Shown: piece by piece, positions 1 to 10,061 of the stretch
Layout of the letters: each line of letters begins with the position of its first letter
Position numbering within the stretch: position 1 is the stretch's first letter
NCBI RefSeq assembly: GCF_016919175.1
Contig: NZ_JAFFPU010000075.1
Span: 62,001-126,000, forward strand
Source: Leptospira ainlahdjerensis
GTDB lineage: Bacteria; Spirochaetota; Leptospiria; Leptospirales; Leptospiraceae
Direction of reading: 5' to 3'
DNA length: 64,000 nt
Position numbers and translations under genes: made by a program
Notes under the pieces: generated by a model
Seen by the model: only the letters and a program-made list of their open reading frames with translations
What the model was told of the DNA's origin: nothing
Database searches by the model: none

Positions 1-1226
1 CCGAGAACGATTCCGACGTCGCAAAAAGGATTTTAGAATTCGACTGGCATTCTCTCGCATTCAAAATTCACGGAACGATTTTGAAATGGGTGAGAAGCCT
101 TGGAAAAGAAGGCGCCGTAAAAGAAAAAATTCGCGTCTTTGATTCTTATTGGGACGACGCGGGGGAAATCGTTTACCTCGGTTTTGATTGGCACGCGGGA
201 AGCGACTACGAAGACGCGATTTCGGAAGGAGCGAACGTTATCGCATACATTCTGAATTTCACGGGATTCTATCGGAGTATATTAGACAATCATGATTCTT
301 CGGAAATTTCCGGGGGTGAGATTGTGGAAATTTTAGGAGATGATTACAATTCCGTTCGAGATATTCTCGCGTTCTTATCCATTGAGAATTTTATTTCCAT
401 CGCTCACGGAAAAGAATTTAAAAAAGTCAATCAAGAAGAGGGAGTATATTTCGCGTATTCGCATTATCACGACGAAGACGCGAGTGTCGCTTATCATTCT
501 CAAAAAGGAATCGAGAAAAAATTCTTCGATGAATACTTTCCAAAGGACGAAAAACCTAAGGAAAAAAAGGAAATCTCGGAAGAAGAACAAGAACTCTTGG
601 ACGATATCTTCGGCGACGTCATGGAAGACTACGTCGGAGTTTGGAAAAGCACGATGGAACAATCCATCGAACGTCTCGACAAGAACTTTCACGAGAATCA
701 GGAAAGGTATCAGAGAGAATTTAATCGTATCTTAGAATACAGAGAAAAAGTCACCAAAGAAGAGGAAAAAGAAAGATTAAGCGATCTAGGAATGCAGATC
801 AGTTCCATCGCTTTGAACCGTTTTTTAAAGGAAAACAAACCCGATGTCGCCGGTTGGGTTCTCAATTGTTATCATGAAATTTATGAGAAGTTAGGGATCA
901 ACACTCAATCCCTTGTAAAAGGAAACGATTCCGGGAAAATGTACAACACGGCCGAATATTTTGCCGGAGACATCATCGTTTACATTGCCAAATACGGCGG
1001 TGGAAAATTCCTCGCTTTGGTAGAAAACCTTCTTCCTCCCGAAATCAAAGACAGCCGTCTCGCTTTCAACCTTGCCTGTTTGAATTCTTTAGAAAAAAAA
1101 AGGGCCGAGATGCTTCGTTATACTCAGATCGCTCTGGCACTTGGAAAACCGAAAAGCGATTTTAAGGATCGAGACTTCGATAATTTTCGAGAGGATCCGG
1201 AATTTCACGCGTTAGTCGGTCATTGA
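1..1226 (+). CDS. Hypothetical protein, 5'-truncated, C-terminal TPR-like repeat
   Basis: The reading frame is open from the first bases of the window (codons in phase with position 3), so the TTG at 81 is probably internal and the real start lies upstream. About 408 residues are visible. The N-terminal part resembles no family I recognise. The middle (around 190-260 of the visible part) is acidic and charged, probably helical or coiled coil. The last 70 residues ([19 protein letters not shown], then [13 protein letters not shown]) look like the terminal TPR block that ends with a DPEF motif in many tetratricopeptide proteins. There is no signal peptide in the visible part. A cytoplasmic protein-interaction role is inference only. 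Confidence 0.75.
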   Translation, partial: ENDSDVAKRILEFDWHSLAFKIHGTILKWVRSLGKEGAVKEKIRVFDSYWDDAGEIVYLGFDWHAGSDYEDAISEGANVIAYILNFTGFYRSILDNHDSSEISGGEIVEILGDDYNSVRDILAFLSIENFISIAHGKEFKKVNQEEGVYFAYSHYHDEDASVAYHSQKGIEKKFFDEYFPKDEKPKEKKEISEEEQELLDDIFGDVMEDYVGVWKSTMEQSIERLDKNFHENQERYQREFNRILEYREKVTKEEEKERLSDLGMQISSIALNRFLKENKPDVAGWVLNCYHEIYEKLGINTQSLVKGNDSGKMYNTAEYFAGDIIVYIAKYGGGKFLALVENLLPPEIKDSRLAFNLACLNSLEKKRAEMLRYTQIALALGKPKSDFKDRDFDNFREDPEFHALVGH

Positions 1227-1302
1227 ATAAACGTAAGGAAAAAAGAAAAGAGCTTTGAATTTTATGAATCGGATTCTTTCCTTTTGTAAAACGGTATTTT
1301 GA

Positions 1303-1512
1303 ATGAGTTTATTTTGGGTTTTTCTGCTTTCATTCTTCAGCTTCTTTCTCGGAAAACGTCTCGGAGGTGTGTTCGGTTTGGATCCTCCCTATTCTCTGTT
1401 GTATGTCGGAATTCTTATCCAGCTTTATTCTGCGATCACCTTTGCCTTTTCTTCGATTTTCTTTTTAACAACAAATATGATCTTTAGAATTCGTTCTAAA
1501 GATCGGATGTAA
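1303..1512 (+). CDS. Possible small membrane protein (two TM segments)
   Basis: This is a 69-residue ORF starting with ATG. It has two hydrophobic stretches (about residues 2-17 and 31-56) and a basic tail ending RIRSKDRM. There is no convincing ribosome binding site. It lies between the truncated TPR gene and the DUF1564 gene on the same strand. An overlapping ORF starts at 1299 in another frame, but this frame gives the more protein-like two-helix pattern. No family is recognised, and it could be non-coding. Confidence 0.35.
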   Translation: MSLFWVFLLSFFSFFLGKRLGGVFGLDPPYSLLYVGILIQLYSAITFAFSSIFFLTTNMIFRIRSKDRM

Positions 1513-1595
1513 GTTTTTCCTCCACTCGAGTTTTGGATAAAGATTTTTTTTTTAGAAATCCCCTTCTGAGATTTCGGTCGGGAACCGTCTTGTGT

Positions 1596-2108
1596 ATGGG
1601 AACCATTCTTTTTTACAGAAACAGAAAAATTCATTCTTCCTTTTTCGAATCCAAAAAGGAAGTGGAGACGATCTTTTTTCCGGAGAGATTTTTGAATTCT
1701 TTATCCGCCGAAGGGAGAAAAAATCTTCCGAGAAAAATTTTTCCTCTTCTGAAAAGATATCATAAGTTCATGTTATCCAAAAGGAGAATCAATCCAAGAG
1801 CCGGGAAAACTCTTTATCAGAAAGGAGATCGGGGAAAACTGATTCGCGTGAATCTAAGAATCGAATCCGAAGCTTGGTTGTTGTTGGGAGTTCTTTCTGC
1901 GGCGCATGGTGTTTCCCGGTGTTTTATGTTGAACTATCTTTTGTGGTTGGAAGACTCCGGGGTCGGGGACTCTATCGATACAGCCTTGAACGTGGGATGT
2001 CCACCCCTCCACAACTCTTACAGCTATATCTGGCACCTCGATCTGGTTGAAAAGGCGATCTCTCGAAAGATCGAATTCGAACCAGACCCTCTTTTTACCG
2101 ATTCTTAA
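1596..2108 (+). CDS. DUF1564 family protein (Leptospira-specific)
   Basis: The core carries the DUF1564 signature: AGKTLYQKGDRGKLIRVNLR, then WLLLGVLSAAHGVSRCFMLN and YLLWLEDSGVGDSI. As I recall, this family is expanded in pathogenic Leptospira and has no known function. The ribbon-helix-helix-like feel of the core hints at DNA binding, but that is inference. I chose the ATG at 1596 (about 170 aa) because family members usually begin MGxLL. The frame is open back to a TTG at 1533. It sits alone on the plus strand and converges with the SPFH lipoprotein gene, with only 14 bases between stop codons. Confidence 0.8.
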   Translation: MGTILFYRNRKIHSSFFESKKEVETIFFPERFLNSLSAEGRKNLPRKIFPLLKRYHKFMLSKRRINPRAGKTLYQKGDRGKLIRVNLRIESEAWLLLGVLSAAHGVSRCFMLNYLLWLEDSGVGDSIDTALNVGCPPLHNSYSYIWHLDLVEKAISRKIEFEPDPLFTDS

Positions 2109-2122
2109 CAAACAATCTCTTT

Positions 2123-2932
2123 TTATTCTTTTGGACTTACTACGATCGGAAGATTGTTCTTATCCAAGGGAACAAAAATCAACTTCGAGTTCGGATTATC
2201 AAAAGCCTTGTATTGAAGATATCTCGTAGTCAACTTATCGTTGATAATCGCCTGCGACTTCGCTTGACCATCCGCGCGAATCATCTGGGCTTCCGCGTCC
2301 GCCCTCGCCTTCTTTTTCGCAATCTCTATGCTTTTCTCGGCGATTTCAAGTTCGTATTTTTGTTGTTCTAGTTCCTGTTGTTTTGTAAGCTTCGCCTCGA
2401 TTGCGTGCAACATATTTGGAGAATATTCGATATCGTCCAAAATTACGTCGAAAACTTCGATGTGTTTTCCCTTAGTCCTTTCAATCACCGCGGTTTTGAT
2501 GTCCCTTGCAAGAACGGCGCTGTTCTTAGAAATTTGAATCATCTGATGATGAGAAACTACGTTTCGAATCGATGCGCGAAATTCCGGTTGCACAATACTT
2601 CTGTAATATTCTGGACCGACCTCGATATGAAGCTGATATACTTCTTCCCTGATCGGCCTCATAATGATGACAGCCTGAACGTCGATTTTAAGATCGTCGT
2701 TTGAAAGGACATCCACCTTCTCCTTATACGAATTCCATTGTGTGGAATATGTATAAATATCGTTCCATGGAAGAAGCCAGTAGAACCCGTTAAAAACAGG
2801 ATCCTTACTGAGCCCGACTTCGGAAAATCCGAACGGTTTCCAAAACAATCCGATTTCACCCGGACGAACCGTCGCACCGCATTGAAGGGTGAGTGTGGCC
2901 AAAAGAATGAAGATTAGTTTTCTGAAATTCAT
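2123..2932 (-). CDS. SPFH/Band 7 (prohibitin-like) lipoprotein
   Basis: The 269-residue protein has a signal peptide and a relaxed lipobox ending at Cys18 (LTLQC). The mature part starts with VRPGEIGLFWKPFG, the usual opening of an SPFH domain. An SPFH beta/alpha core follows (about 25-180), then a long charged helix rich in Glu, Lys and Ala (about 180-235, including AEAQMIRADGQAKSQAII) typical of prohibitin and stomatin proteins that oligomerise at membranes. The role is likely membrane organisation or protease control. The substrate is unknown. The next gene on the minus strand, at 2963, is 30 bases upstream, so the two may share a transcript. Confidence 0.85.
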   Translation of the reverse strand: MNFRKLIFILLATLTLQCGATVRPGEIGLFWKPFGFSEVGLSKDPVFNGFYWLLPWNDIYTYSTQWNSYKEKVDVLSNDDLKIDVQAVIIMRPIREEVYQLHIEVGPEYYRSIVQPEFRASIRNVVSHHQMIQISKNSAVLARDIKTAVIERTKGKHIEVFDVILDDIEYSPNMLHAIEAKLTKQQELEQQKYELEIAEKSIEIAKKKARADAEAQMIRADGQAKSQAIINDKLTTRYLQYKAFDNPNSKLIFVPLDKNNLPIVVSPKE

Positions 2933-2962
2933 AAGTAAACTCTTATATTCCTATTTTTTGAT

Positions 2963-3475
2963 TTAGTTGTTTCCGTCGAATTCTATCGTAAAACGAACGA
3001 TTAATTTAGGATCCACATGCCTCGCGCTTCCATAAAAATCTCTCTTATGACCCGCGAGAAGACCTTGGATCGCGATTTGACAAGATTCCAAAAGAGAATC
3101 TTCTTTATCGTAAAAATTCACCGTAAAAAAGGCCTCAGCGTAGTCCTTCCCGGACCGATTTTCAATCTGTCCGAAAATTTCAAGATACGCAAATTGATCC
3201 TGAATTCCTACGTTGTAGTATTTGAATTTTCCGTCCAGTGTGGTTTCCGGAGAGGATTTTCTGGAAGCTTCTAACGGTATGAAATCGCCCATAGTCGAAA
3301 AAGACACCACCAGAAGAAAAATCGAAAAAAAGACAAGGGAAGATCTTCTCGAAAATAAGACTATAAAATGGATTTTAAGAATTTCAGATCTGGAAATTTT
3401 TTTCCAAAGTGTAAAAACCTTTTTTTGCATTTTTTTTTGATCGACGGGTTTAATCGTATCTAACCATGTTTTCAT
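2963..3475 (-). CDS. Membrane-anchored protein with FxLYD-like domain
   Basis: The protein has 170 residues. A basic N-terminal tail precedes one transmembrane segment (about 48-65, [18 protein letters not shown]). The exported part contains [20 protein letters not shown] and [15 protein letters not shown], the layout of FxLYD-type beta domains (G-x-I-x-N followed by a beta-rich xxxFYDxxG). A single Cys follows the domain motif. It lies upstream of the SPFH lipoprotein gene on the same strand, so the two may act together at the membrane, which is inference. The function is unknown. Confidence 0.7.
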   Translation of the reverse strand: MKTWLDTIKPVDQKKMQKKVFTLWKKISRSEILKIHFIVLFSRRSSLVFFSIFLLVVSFSTMGDFIPLEASRKSSPETTLDGKFKYYNVGIQDQFAYLEIFGQIENRSGKDYAEAFFTVNFYDKEDSLLESCQIAIQGLLAGHKRDFYGSARHVDPKLIVRFTIEFDGNN

Positions 3476-3593
3476 TCAAAACGGTCCTCTGGAAAAAGAA
3501 AGAATAGGGAACGTATCTACTTCGAATTCTTTGGATCCTTTATTCTTTACGAAGTAATATTAGATTCTTTTTTCGAAAAAGGTAAACAACTTT

Positions 3594-4325
3594 ATGAGTT
3601 CCACAAAATCAATTACCTCCGGTTCCTCCCTTTGGTTTCTCATTCTTTTCCCTCCATTGAGTTTTTTGATTTCGATTCTCGGATTCTCCGTCTTTTTTAT
3701 TCTTTCCGGATTGCAAGAACCGGATCTCATTTCAAAAGAGATTCAAACCAACGTCCCTCTGGTACTTTTATTCTCTCAAATCCAAATTTTTCTCCTTTTT
3801 TTTATTCTCCTAAATCGGAACAAACACTACCGCATTCGGGAGGAATGGAGGATTGTCTCTTTTTCGAAAACCCTTCAGATGATCGGGCTCGGCTTTTTTT
3901 TGGGAACAGGGATGTCCTTATTTTACATCTTTATTCTAGTCGATTTTCATTCGTTTTTACAGACTCAATTTGGGGATTGGGTTCCTCCGGGAGAGATGTT
4001 CTCCTCCTTTCAAAGACCGGTTTGGGTTTTTATCGTTACGAATTCTTTTTTGGCTCCTTGGATCGAAGAATCCATTTATAGGGGAATGACGTTATGCGCC
4101 CTAGAAGAAAGATTCGGAAATACTGCGGCGATCCTGGGATCCGGCATTCTCTTCGGCCTCTTACACTGGTTAGGCGGTTTCTGGTATATTCTTCTAACCG
4201 GGATTGTAGTCGGAATTCCATTTGCAATCGTAAAACGTTATACGAAATCCTTGTGGGTAGTTTTCTCGGCCCATTTCTCTTTAAATCTAATCGAAAGTCT
4301 CTGGATCCTGAGCCGTTCCCTCTAG
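3594..4325 (+). CDS. CPBP family intramembrane metalloprotease
   Basis: This 243-residue polytopic membrane protein carries the three conserved motifs of the CPBP (CAAX protease and bacteriocin-processing, Abi) family: Glu158-Glu159 with Arg163 (EESIYRG), Phe187 with His191 (FGLLH) and His227 with Asn231 (HFSLN). About seven hydrophobic segments surround them. The family includes glutamate-type intramembrane proteases of the Rce1 type. The substrate here is unknown. The gene stands alone and converges with the nucleotidyltransferase gene at 4430. Confidence 0.88.
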   Translation: MSSTKSITSGSSLWFLILFPPLSFLISILGFSVFFILSGLQEPDLISKEIQTNVPLVLLFSQIQIFLLFFILLNRNKHYRIREEWRIVSFSKTLQMIGLGFFLGTGMSLFYIFILVDFHSFLQTQFGDWVPPGEMFSSFQRPVWVFIVTNSFLAPWIEESIYRGMTLCALEERFGNTAAILGSGILFGLLHWLGGFWYILLTGIVVGIPFAIVKRYTKSLWVVFSAHFSLNLIESLWILSRSL

Positions 4326-4429
4326 TCTTCGGCCTCACTTTTCGAAAAGGACTTTTGAGTAAATTCGCGACTGATTGGAAAAAAGATGATGAGGTTTTTT
4401 TTTCGCAAAAATGGAATCGAAAATAAAAT

Positions 4430-5100
4430 TTATACTTCCGGAACCTCATCCAGATAACTTTTTAATTCTTCTTTCAGACCGGGGGGCAAAGCTAAACCGG
4501 CGCCTTCGATTCTTTCGTTGTATTTGTTAAACGAAAAACGATGTCTCGAAGTTCGAATGTAATCTTCCAATGCTTCGGAACCCCAGTCTAAAATATCCTT
4601 TATAAATTCCTCATTTTCCTCCAGCTTTTCACAATAAGGAATAAAAAGCGGACGATTGACCGGCCTTCCGATCGTTCTGTAAAACATAAGTCTTTTGATA
4701 AGATCGTTATCTTTCAGATTTTCTTTTTTCTCTAAGGCCTTTTCAACCATTCTTAGATTGATACAATCCAAAAACTCGACTTTGAGATTTTCATCGTTCA
4801 GACGTTTTCGAAGAGAGGTTTTGATCTCTTCGGTTTCATAGAGAAAGTTGGGGCAGTATTCCGGACATTCCACATCTTTGTGAAGATCGCAAAAATGAAG
4901 TAGGATACAGTCGATGTCGGAAGCGGTTTCCACAATTCCAAAATTGATCGAACCTAAAATTTCAACACCCGTATGAAAGCCTTTCTCCTGCAATTCTTTG
5001 AGGGCGATTCGAAAGGCCTGCATCCGCTTGAGAGCTTCTTTTGTATCGTAATTTCGATACTTGTTTTTGAGAGCTACGTATTTTTCTACGAGTGTCGTTG

Positions 5101-5104
<4 letters not shown>
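4430..5104 (-). CDS. Nucleotidyltransferase-fold protein
   Basis: The 224-residue protein has a nucleotidyltransferase pattern: Gly51-Ser52 followed by Asp63-x-Asp65 ([20 protein letters not shown]). This is the GS...DxD metal-binding arrangement of the pol-beta superfamily. A Cys/His cluster follows ([15 protein letters not shown]), which may bind a metal. No HEPN partner is adjacent. Its start overlaps the end of the upstream esterase gene by 4 bases (ATGA), so the two are probably translated together. The substrate is unknown. The third catalytic carboxylate may lie in the FLD segment near residue 105. Confidence 0.75.
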
Positions 5105-5808
<704 letters not shown>

Positions 5809-5892
5809 GTTTTGATTCTCCAAATTCAAAATGAAAGAATGTTCATCTAACGATGATATATTTTCGTTTTAGAAAGGCAAAGGAAATTCGGG

Positions 5893-5924
<32 letters not shown>

Positions 5925-5968
5925 CACGGAAATGGAAAGCCAATCAGTATCTCGACACGAGGGAAATC

Positions 5969-6736
5969 ATGTCTAAACAATTCGAAGGAAAAGTAGCACT
6001 CGTTACCGGAGCGGCGTCTCCACGCGGGCTCGGAAGAGCGATCGCAAATACAATCGCTAAAGAGGGAGGGGACATAGTAGTATGCGACCTCAACAAAGAA
6101 CATATCGAACAAGCGGCCGCAGAGATCGCGAAAGAATTCGGCGTAAAAACTTTAGGAATTCCGTGCAACGTAACAAAGCCCGAAGACTGCGACGCGGTCA
6201 TCGCGGGAATTAAGGAAAAATTCGGAAAACTTGATTTTCTTGTGAACAACGCGGGAGTTCTCAAAGACAATCTTCTCATGAGAATGAGCGAACAAGAATT
6301 CGACTTCGTGATGGACGTAAACCTAAAAGGCGTTTTTCTGATGACTAAGTCCGCATCGAAACTTCTTCTCAAAGCGGAATCAGGAAGAATCGTGAACATC
6401 TCTTCCGTCTCCGGTCTTACCGGACAACCCGGACAAGCGAACTACTCCGCTTCGAAAGCGGGAGTCATCGCTCTCACGAAAGTTTCCGCAAGAGAATTTT
6501 CCGGAAGAAACGTTCTTGTCAACGCAGTATGTCCTGGTTACGTGCAAACCGACATGACCGCTTCTTTACCGGAAGAAGTTCAGAAAAAACTCACCGATCC
6601 TATGTTCATTCCTCTGAGAAGACCGGGAACACAACAAGAGATCGCAAACGCGGTAAAATTCTTCTTAAGTGATCAATCCAATTATATCACCGGAACCTAC
6701 TTAAGAGTAGACGGCGGCGCGGCGATCGGAATGTAA
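5969..6736 (+). CDS. fabG: SDR family 3-oxoacyl-ACP reductase-like protein
   Basis: This is a classical short-chain dehydrogenase of 255 residues. It has the NAD(P)-binding [10 protein letters not shown] motif at the N terminus, NNAG (about 93-96), Asn119, Ser146 and Tyr159-x3-Lys163 (YSASK), and a C-terminal [17 protein letters not shown]. FabG-type enzymes reduce 3-oxoacyl-ACP with NADPH in fatty acid synthesis. The sequence alone cannot exclude another SDR substrate. The start at 5969 follows GAGGG (5959-5963); the frame is open to 5906 but that extension is unlike the family. The gene is monocistronic, with a strong terminator at 6744. Confidence 0.85.
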   Translation: MSKQFEGKVALVTGAASPRGLGRAIANTIAKEGGDIVVCDLNKEHIEQAAAEIAKEFGVKTLGIPCNVTKPEDCDAVIAGIKEKFGKLDFLVNNAGVLKDNLLMRMSEQEFDFVMDVNLKGVFLMTKSASKLLLKAESGRIVNISSVSGLTGQPGQANYSASKAGVIALTKVSAREFSGRNVLVNAVCPGYVQTDMTASLPEEVQKKLTDPMFIPLRRPGTQQEIANAVKFFLSDQSNYITGTYLRVDGGAAIGM

Positions 6737-6743
6737 TCTTTTC

Positions 6744-6788
6744 AACGCGGAGGGAAAATTTTTTAACTCCGCGTTATTTGTTTTTTTG
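6744..6788 (+). terminator. Rho-independent terminator of the fabG-like gene
   Basis: A perfect 9-bp stem AACGCGGAG / CTCCGCGTT (6744-6752 and 6767-6775) is followed by a T-rich tail starting 8 bases after the fabG-like stop codon. Confidence 0.85.
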
Positions 6789-7178
6789 TCAGTTTGCCAC
6801 TTCAACTTATACATTTTCACTTTAATTCTTTGACCGTCGCCGATGAGGGTCCTGTCCGATCATGCTCAGGAGAACCAAATGTAAACTTTACGCCAATCTA
6901 CGAGTGGAAGTTTTCAAAAGTAAATATTTTAAAATCAAAATATCGATTCAAGTCAACCGCTCTTAGTTCTTATAAATCCTTATACGTTTTCGACCAAAGT
7001 TTTCCAGTCTCCAAATTTCAAACTTATCATTATATAAAACGGAAAATAAAAAAGCGTCACCCACATTTTGATGCCTAACTCTGTTCCGAAATATATTTCG
7101 AAAGGTTAATCCATTTTTTTTCACGTTTTGTCTCAACGATCTTAACAATTTTGTATATTAAGCTCAAAGAGGCTGTAT
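6789..7178. promoter_or_regulatory. AT-rich gap upstream of the 7179 lipoprotein, with a 14-bp palindrome
   Basis: About 390 bases without a convincing gene. A perfect 14-bp palindrome CGAAATATATTTCG lies at 7087-7100, about 80 bases before the lipoprotein start, and could be an operator for a dimeric regulator. The rest is AT-rich promoter-like sequence. An ORF at 6794-7078 has no protein-like character and was not kept. Confidence 0.4.
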
Positions 7179-8441
7179 ATGAAACCAAGTAAAAATAAAA
7201 TCACGTTAATTGCTCTTTTAACGGGTGTAGCATTCCTCTTCAACTCGCTCGCGGGTTGTAAGAAAAACGGAAACGACGATAAGGAAAACCTTTTATTCCT
7301 CGCGTTGGCATTGGCGAGAGCAGGGAAAACCAAAGTTGAATTTAGACTTTCCGATCAAAGCACGGTCGCCGGCGGACATTCGCAGAGCCTTCGAGGCGGA
7401 AGATCCGGAAGAGGATTTCTAACCGATGTTTCGGGAGACAACATCGAAAACTACGGAGACGGAAACGGCGACGGCTTTAACGACCACTTCGCAACTCCGG
7501 CGGCCGTTAAAATCGATGTTTGTTATCTTTTAGCATATAAATCGGAAAGCAACGGAGGTCCTAAAAAAGGAACTGAAACGTTTAAGAACGCGTCTAAAAT
7601 TCTCCACAATCCGTTGAGCACCTTAAGCGCAGAAGAACTCGAAAATACCGATAAAAAAGGTCCTTGTCCGATCGCCATCAGTGTCGCATTAAAAGGTAAG
7701 AATCTGGATCAACAGACCTCCACCCTGTTCGAGAAAACCGTCGAGATTCCCGAAGAAGAAAGAACACAATACGATCGTATCGGAATCATCGCAAGATCGT
7801 TTGGATATTACTTCGACCCGCAAGATGTTCCCGAAAATTCGTATCGATACCTTAATTTGATTATGAATCCTGCATTTGATCCAAATGGGCTTCCCATTTA
7901 TCAAAGAGGAGAAGTCATTGCCGAAATTTTTACGAACGCATGTCCCGCAGAATTCATAACCTCACCGGGCTACTATTTTTCGGCGAATTACGATTATGAT
8001 CGCACTCAGTGTTTCGGGGACGGAGTAAGGATCGATTCTTCTTCCGGAAATTTCTTATTAACCTCGACTACGGTTGATTTTTTTACGAATGCAAACTATG
8101 CGAATCGTAACCGTCCTCTCAACGCACTTGTAAACGATCCGATGGGAACCAAAATTTTAAAATTTAAGACTTCGCCCGAAATCGATAACTTAGCCACAAC
8201 AGATCCTTATATTCTCGTTGTGGATTACAAAACTTCTGATAGTGGGCAAAACGTTCTTCAGATCGATCTCGCATTGGACAAAGTATTATTCTGGGATTCA
8301 CCGGATACGAATAACACGTTTTCTCCGCAATCAGATGCAAACGATCGACCGAACGCAACAAACGGCACGGATAACTTACAAAACTCCGCACGTAAGAATT
8401 TAGTTTTCAGACTTCCAACGATCAAAAGTAAACTTCGCTAA
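7179..8441 (+). CDS. Putative lipoprotein of unknown function
   Basis: The 420-residue protein has a basic N terminus, a hydrophobic core and a lipobox ending at Cys27 (LAGC), followed by KKNGNDD, so it is probably lipid-anchored. The mature part is rich in Asp, Asn and Gly ([36 protein letters not shown]), a composition seen in calcium-binding or beta-rich surface proteins. Four Cys in the mature part (CYLL, CPI, CPAEF, CFGD) could form disulfides. I do not recognise the family. A 12-bp inverted repeat follows the stop codon. Confidence 0.8.
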   Translation: MKPSKNKITLIALLTGVAFLFNSLAGCKKNGNDDKENLLFLALALARAGKTKVEFRLSDQSTVAGGHSQSLRGGRSGRGFLTDVSGDNIENYGDGNGDGFNDHFATPAAVKIDVCYLLAYKSESNGGPKKGTETFKNASKILHNPLSTLSAEELENTDKKGPCPIAISVALKGKNLDQQTSTLFEKTVEIPEEERTQYDRIGIIARSFGYYFDPQDVPENSYRYLNLIMNPAFDPNGLPIYQRGEVIAEIFTNACPAEFITSPGYYFSANYDYDRTQCFGDGVRIDSSSGNFLLTSTTVDFFTNANYANRNRPLNALVNDPMGTKILKFKTSPEIDNLATTDPYILVVDYKTSDSGQNVLQIDLALDKVLFWDSPDTNNTFSPQSDANDRPNATNGTDNLQNSARKNLVFRLPTIKSKLR

Positions 8442-8466
8442 AATTCGAAACCAGCGAGAATCGTAT

Positions 8467-8505
8467 TTCAAGACTCGGCCGCAAAATACGCGACCGAGTC
8501 TTGAA
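8467..8505 (+). terminator. Perfect inverted repeat after the lipoprotein gene
   Basis: A 12-bp perfect stem TTCAAGACTCGG / CCGAGTCTTGAA (8467-8478, 8494-8505) with a 15-base loop starts 25 bases after the stop. It lacks a good T-run, so it is either a weak terminator or a transcript-stabilising hairpin. Confidence 0.5.
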
Positions 8506-8666
8506 TATTCGAATTTCACCCATCGAAGATCAATTTTCATTAAGCGAAATCCTTTCCCATCCTCCATATAACCCTTTCCTAAGAACTTTCTTTTTCGTAA
8601 ACTGTTCCCAACTTGAAACATTATGTCTTTATAATTCTCTTTTGTTTTTACTTTCAAAAAACATAG

Positions 8667-9539
8667 GTTCCGAAGCGCTTTGTATCTGCGTCGAATGCGA
8701 GCGAAATCACCTTCGGTGCTAACCTCATCGATTCAACTTTAGACGCGGTTTACACAAAGGAGTTCCTACTTTCCGTGGGAAAAGCCGCTGCATTGCAAAA
8801 TATCAACTCTTCCATGTTAGGAAGGCCGATTTTTACCAAAAGAAGATCGTGCAGGTTATTCTATCGCAAGATCAATTTGAACCCGAGAAACTACTTCTTT
8901 GAGAACTCGGAATGCGGGAACTCCCCAAACAAGGAATGGCCGCCTCTCCTTTGGTCAACTTCGGTTTCAACTTAGGAAACCTCTTCGAAGGTCCGAGTCC
9001 GCAACTCTCGAAATGGAACATTCACTTCCACTATTTTCCCTACGAACTCTCGGAACAAAACGTTCCCTTTCTAAAACTGAGAAAGACCGACCTTCACGCA
9101 AAAGTTGCGAACATCGGCATCAACGTGAGATACTTTCCATTCTAATCTTCTTCGAACTCTTCCGAAACGAACGGTAAAGACGCACTCTCCTTCCGCTCGG
9201 AATCTTCCAATCGATTCAGACGATCAGCCCTCATTCTTACGATCGAAAGCCGACAAACATCCGACTTTCGGGACAACCTCGAAAATGGATCGGGAGCAAC
9301 GACTTACATACAATTCAAATATCTATTCGACTACATTCGATTTTCGTTATGCAACGACGATCGGATTATTTTCTTTCTACGGCGACCTCGGCGGAATGTT
9401 CAATCAAGGAAGTGTGGGAATCCAAGTGGAAAGAAATTTCGCACTTTCAGCCCTCGCAAACAAAGACGATTTCACGACCAATCCGACCCTCGCCTATCTG
9501 GATCTAAAGCGAAATCTTTTTGTAAATCATTCCAATTGA
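8667..9539 (+). pseudogene. Remnant of an outer-membrane beta-barrel protein gene
   Basis: Pieces of one protein lie in order in different frames. Piece one (from 8667) reads FVSASNASEITFGANLIDST and continues to SSMLG near 8820. After a frameshift, ADFYQKKIVQVILSQDQFEP runs to a stop near 8899. Piece three (8912-9145) holds QGMAASPLVNFGFNLGNLF and VANIGINVRYFPF. Piece four (9285-9539) holds FSFYGDLGGMFNQGSVGIQV. The alternating hydrophobic strands suit an outer-membrane barrel, and I recall a leptospiral surface-protein family with these motifs but cannot name it with certainty. No start, signal peptide or intact frame remains. Copies of the short hairpin repeat, or sequences like it, occur at 8756-8772 and 8912-8926. 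Confidence 0.65.
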
Positions 9540-9700
9540 TATGGAACGATCGGGATGGAATTCAACGGGAAAGACTCGAGCATAATTATAGAATATTTAA
9601 AAAATAAGAATTCAGAGGCACTCGACATAGGAGTTTTATCCATTTTTAAGAATTCTTTATTAAACCGCTTCCAAAAACATTATAAAAATTGAATCTATTT

Positions 9701-10021
9701 TTAAAAACTCAATAGTTTATCGCTTTCGGAAATGATTTCGTAAAGATCGGCGAGGTTGGAATACTTGCAAAAATTCTCCACTTTTGTTTGCCTCAAATCC
9801 AAACAAGTTCCACACGCGAGAATTTCTCCGCTCCCTTCCTGAAAAAACGAGATCTGATCCTTGATTTTAAATTCGGAAGAATCGAGTCGTAACGATTCGA
9901 CTCCCTCACCCAAAAGAAAAACTTTTACGGAATCTCCTTTTTTCAAAGCAAAGTTTCCGATTCTAAACGCATTGTAAATGCTTTCCGCTTGCAACGAATA
10001 AACGACAATTCCTAATTTCAT
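9701..10021 (-). CDS. DsrE family sulfur-relay protein
   Basis: The 106-residue protein has the DsrE fold pattern: a beta strand start (MKLGIVVYSLQ), a helix and KVFLLGEGVE. It carries a conserved cysteine pair in EILACGTCLDLR (about 70 and 73). Such cysteines carry persulfide sulfur in DsrE/TusD proteins. I chose the ATG at 10021, preceded by GGAAG, over the TTG at 10027. It is the last gene of the sulfur operon, 40 bases after the flavoprotein gene, and probably accepts or passes on sulfane sulfur. Its partner proteins are inferred. Confidence 0.85.
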   Translation of the reverse strand: MKLGIVVYSLQAESIYNAFRIGNFALKKGDSVKVFLLGEGVESLRLDSSEFKIKDQISFFQEGSGEILACGTCLDLRQTKVENFCKYSNLADLYEIISESDKLLSF

Positions 10022-10061
10022 CGCCAATCTTCCTTTCTTCTATTGAACACTTTCCTACGAC

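Noticed and set aside
340..735. Overlapping ORFs on both strands inside the first gene
   Set aside because: They are Lys/Arg/Ser-rich shadow frames of the long truncated gene.
6794..7078. Plus-strand ORF of 94 codons
   Set aside because: It lies in AT-rich promoter-like sequence, with no ribosome binding site and no protein-like hydrophobic or motif pattern.
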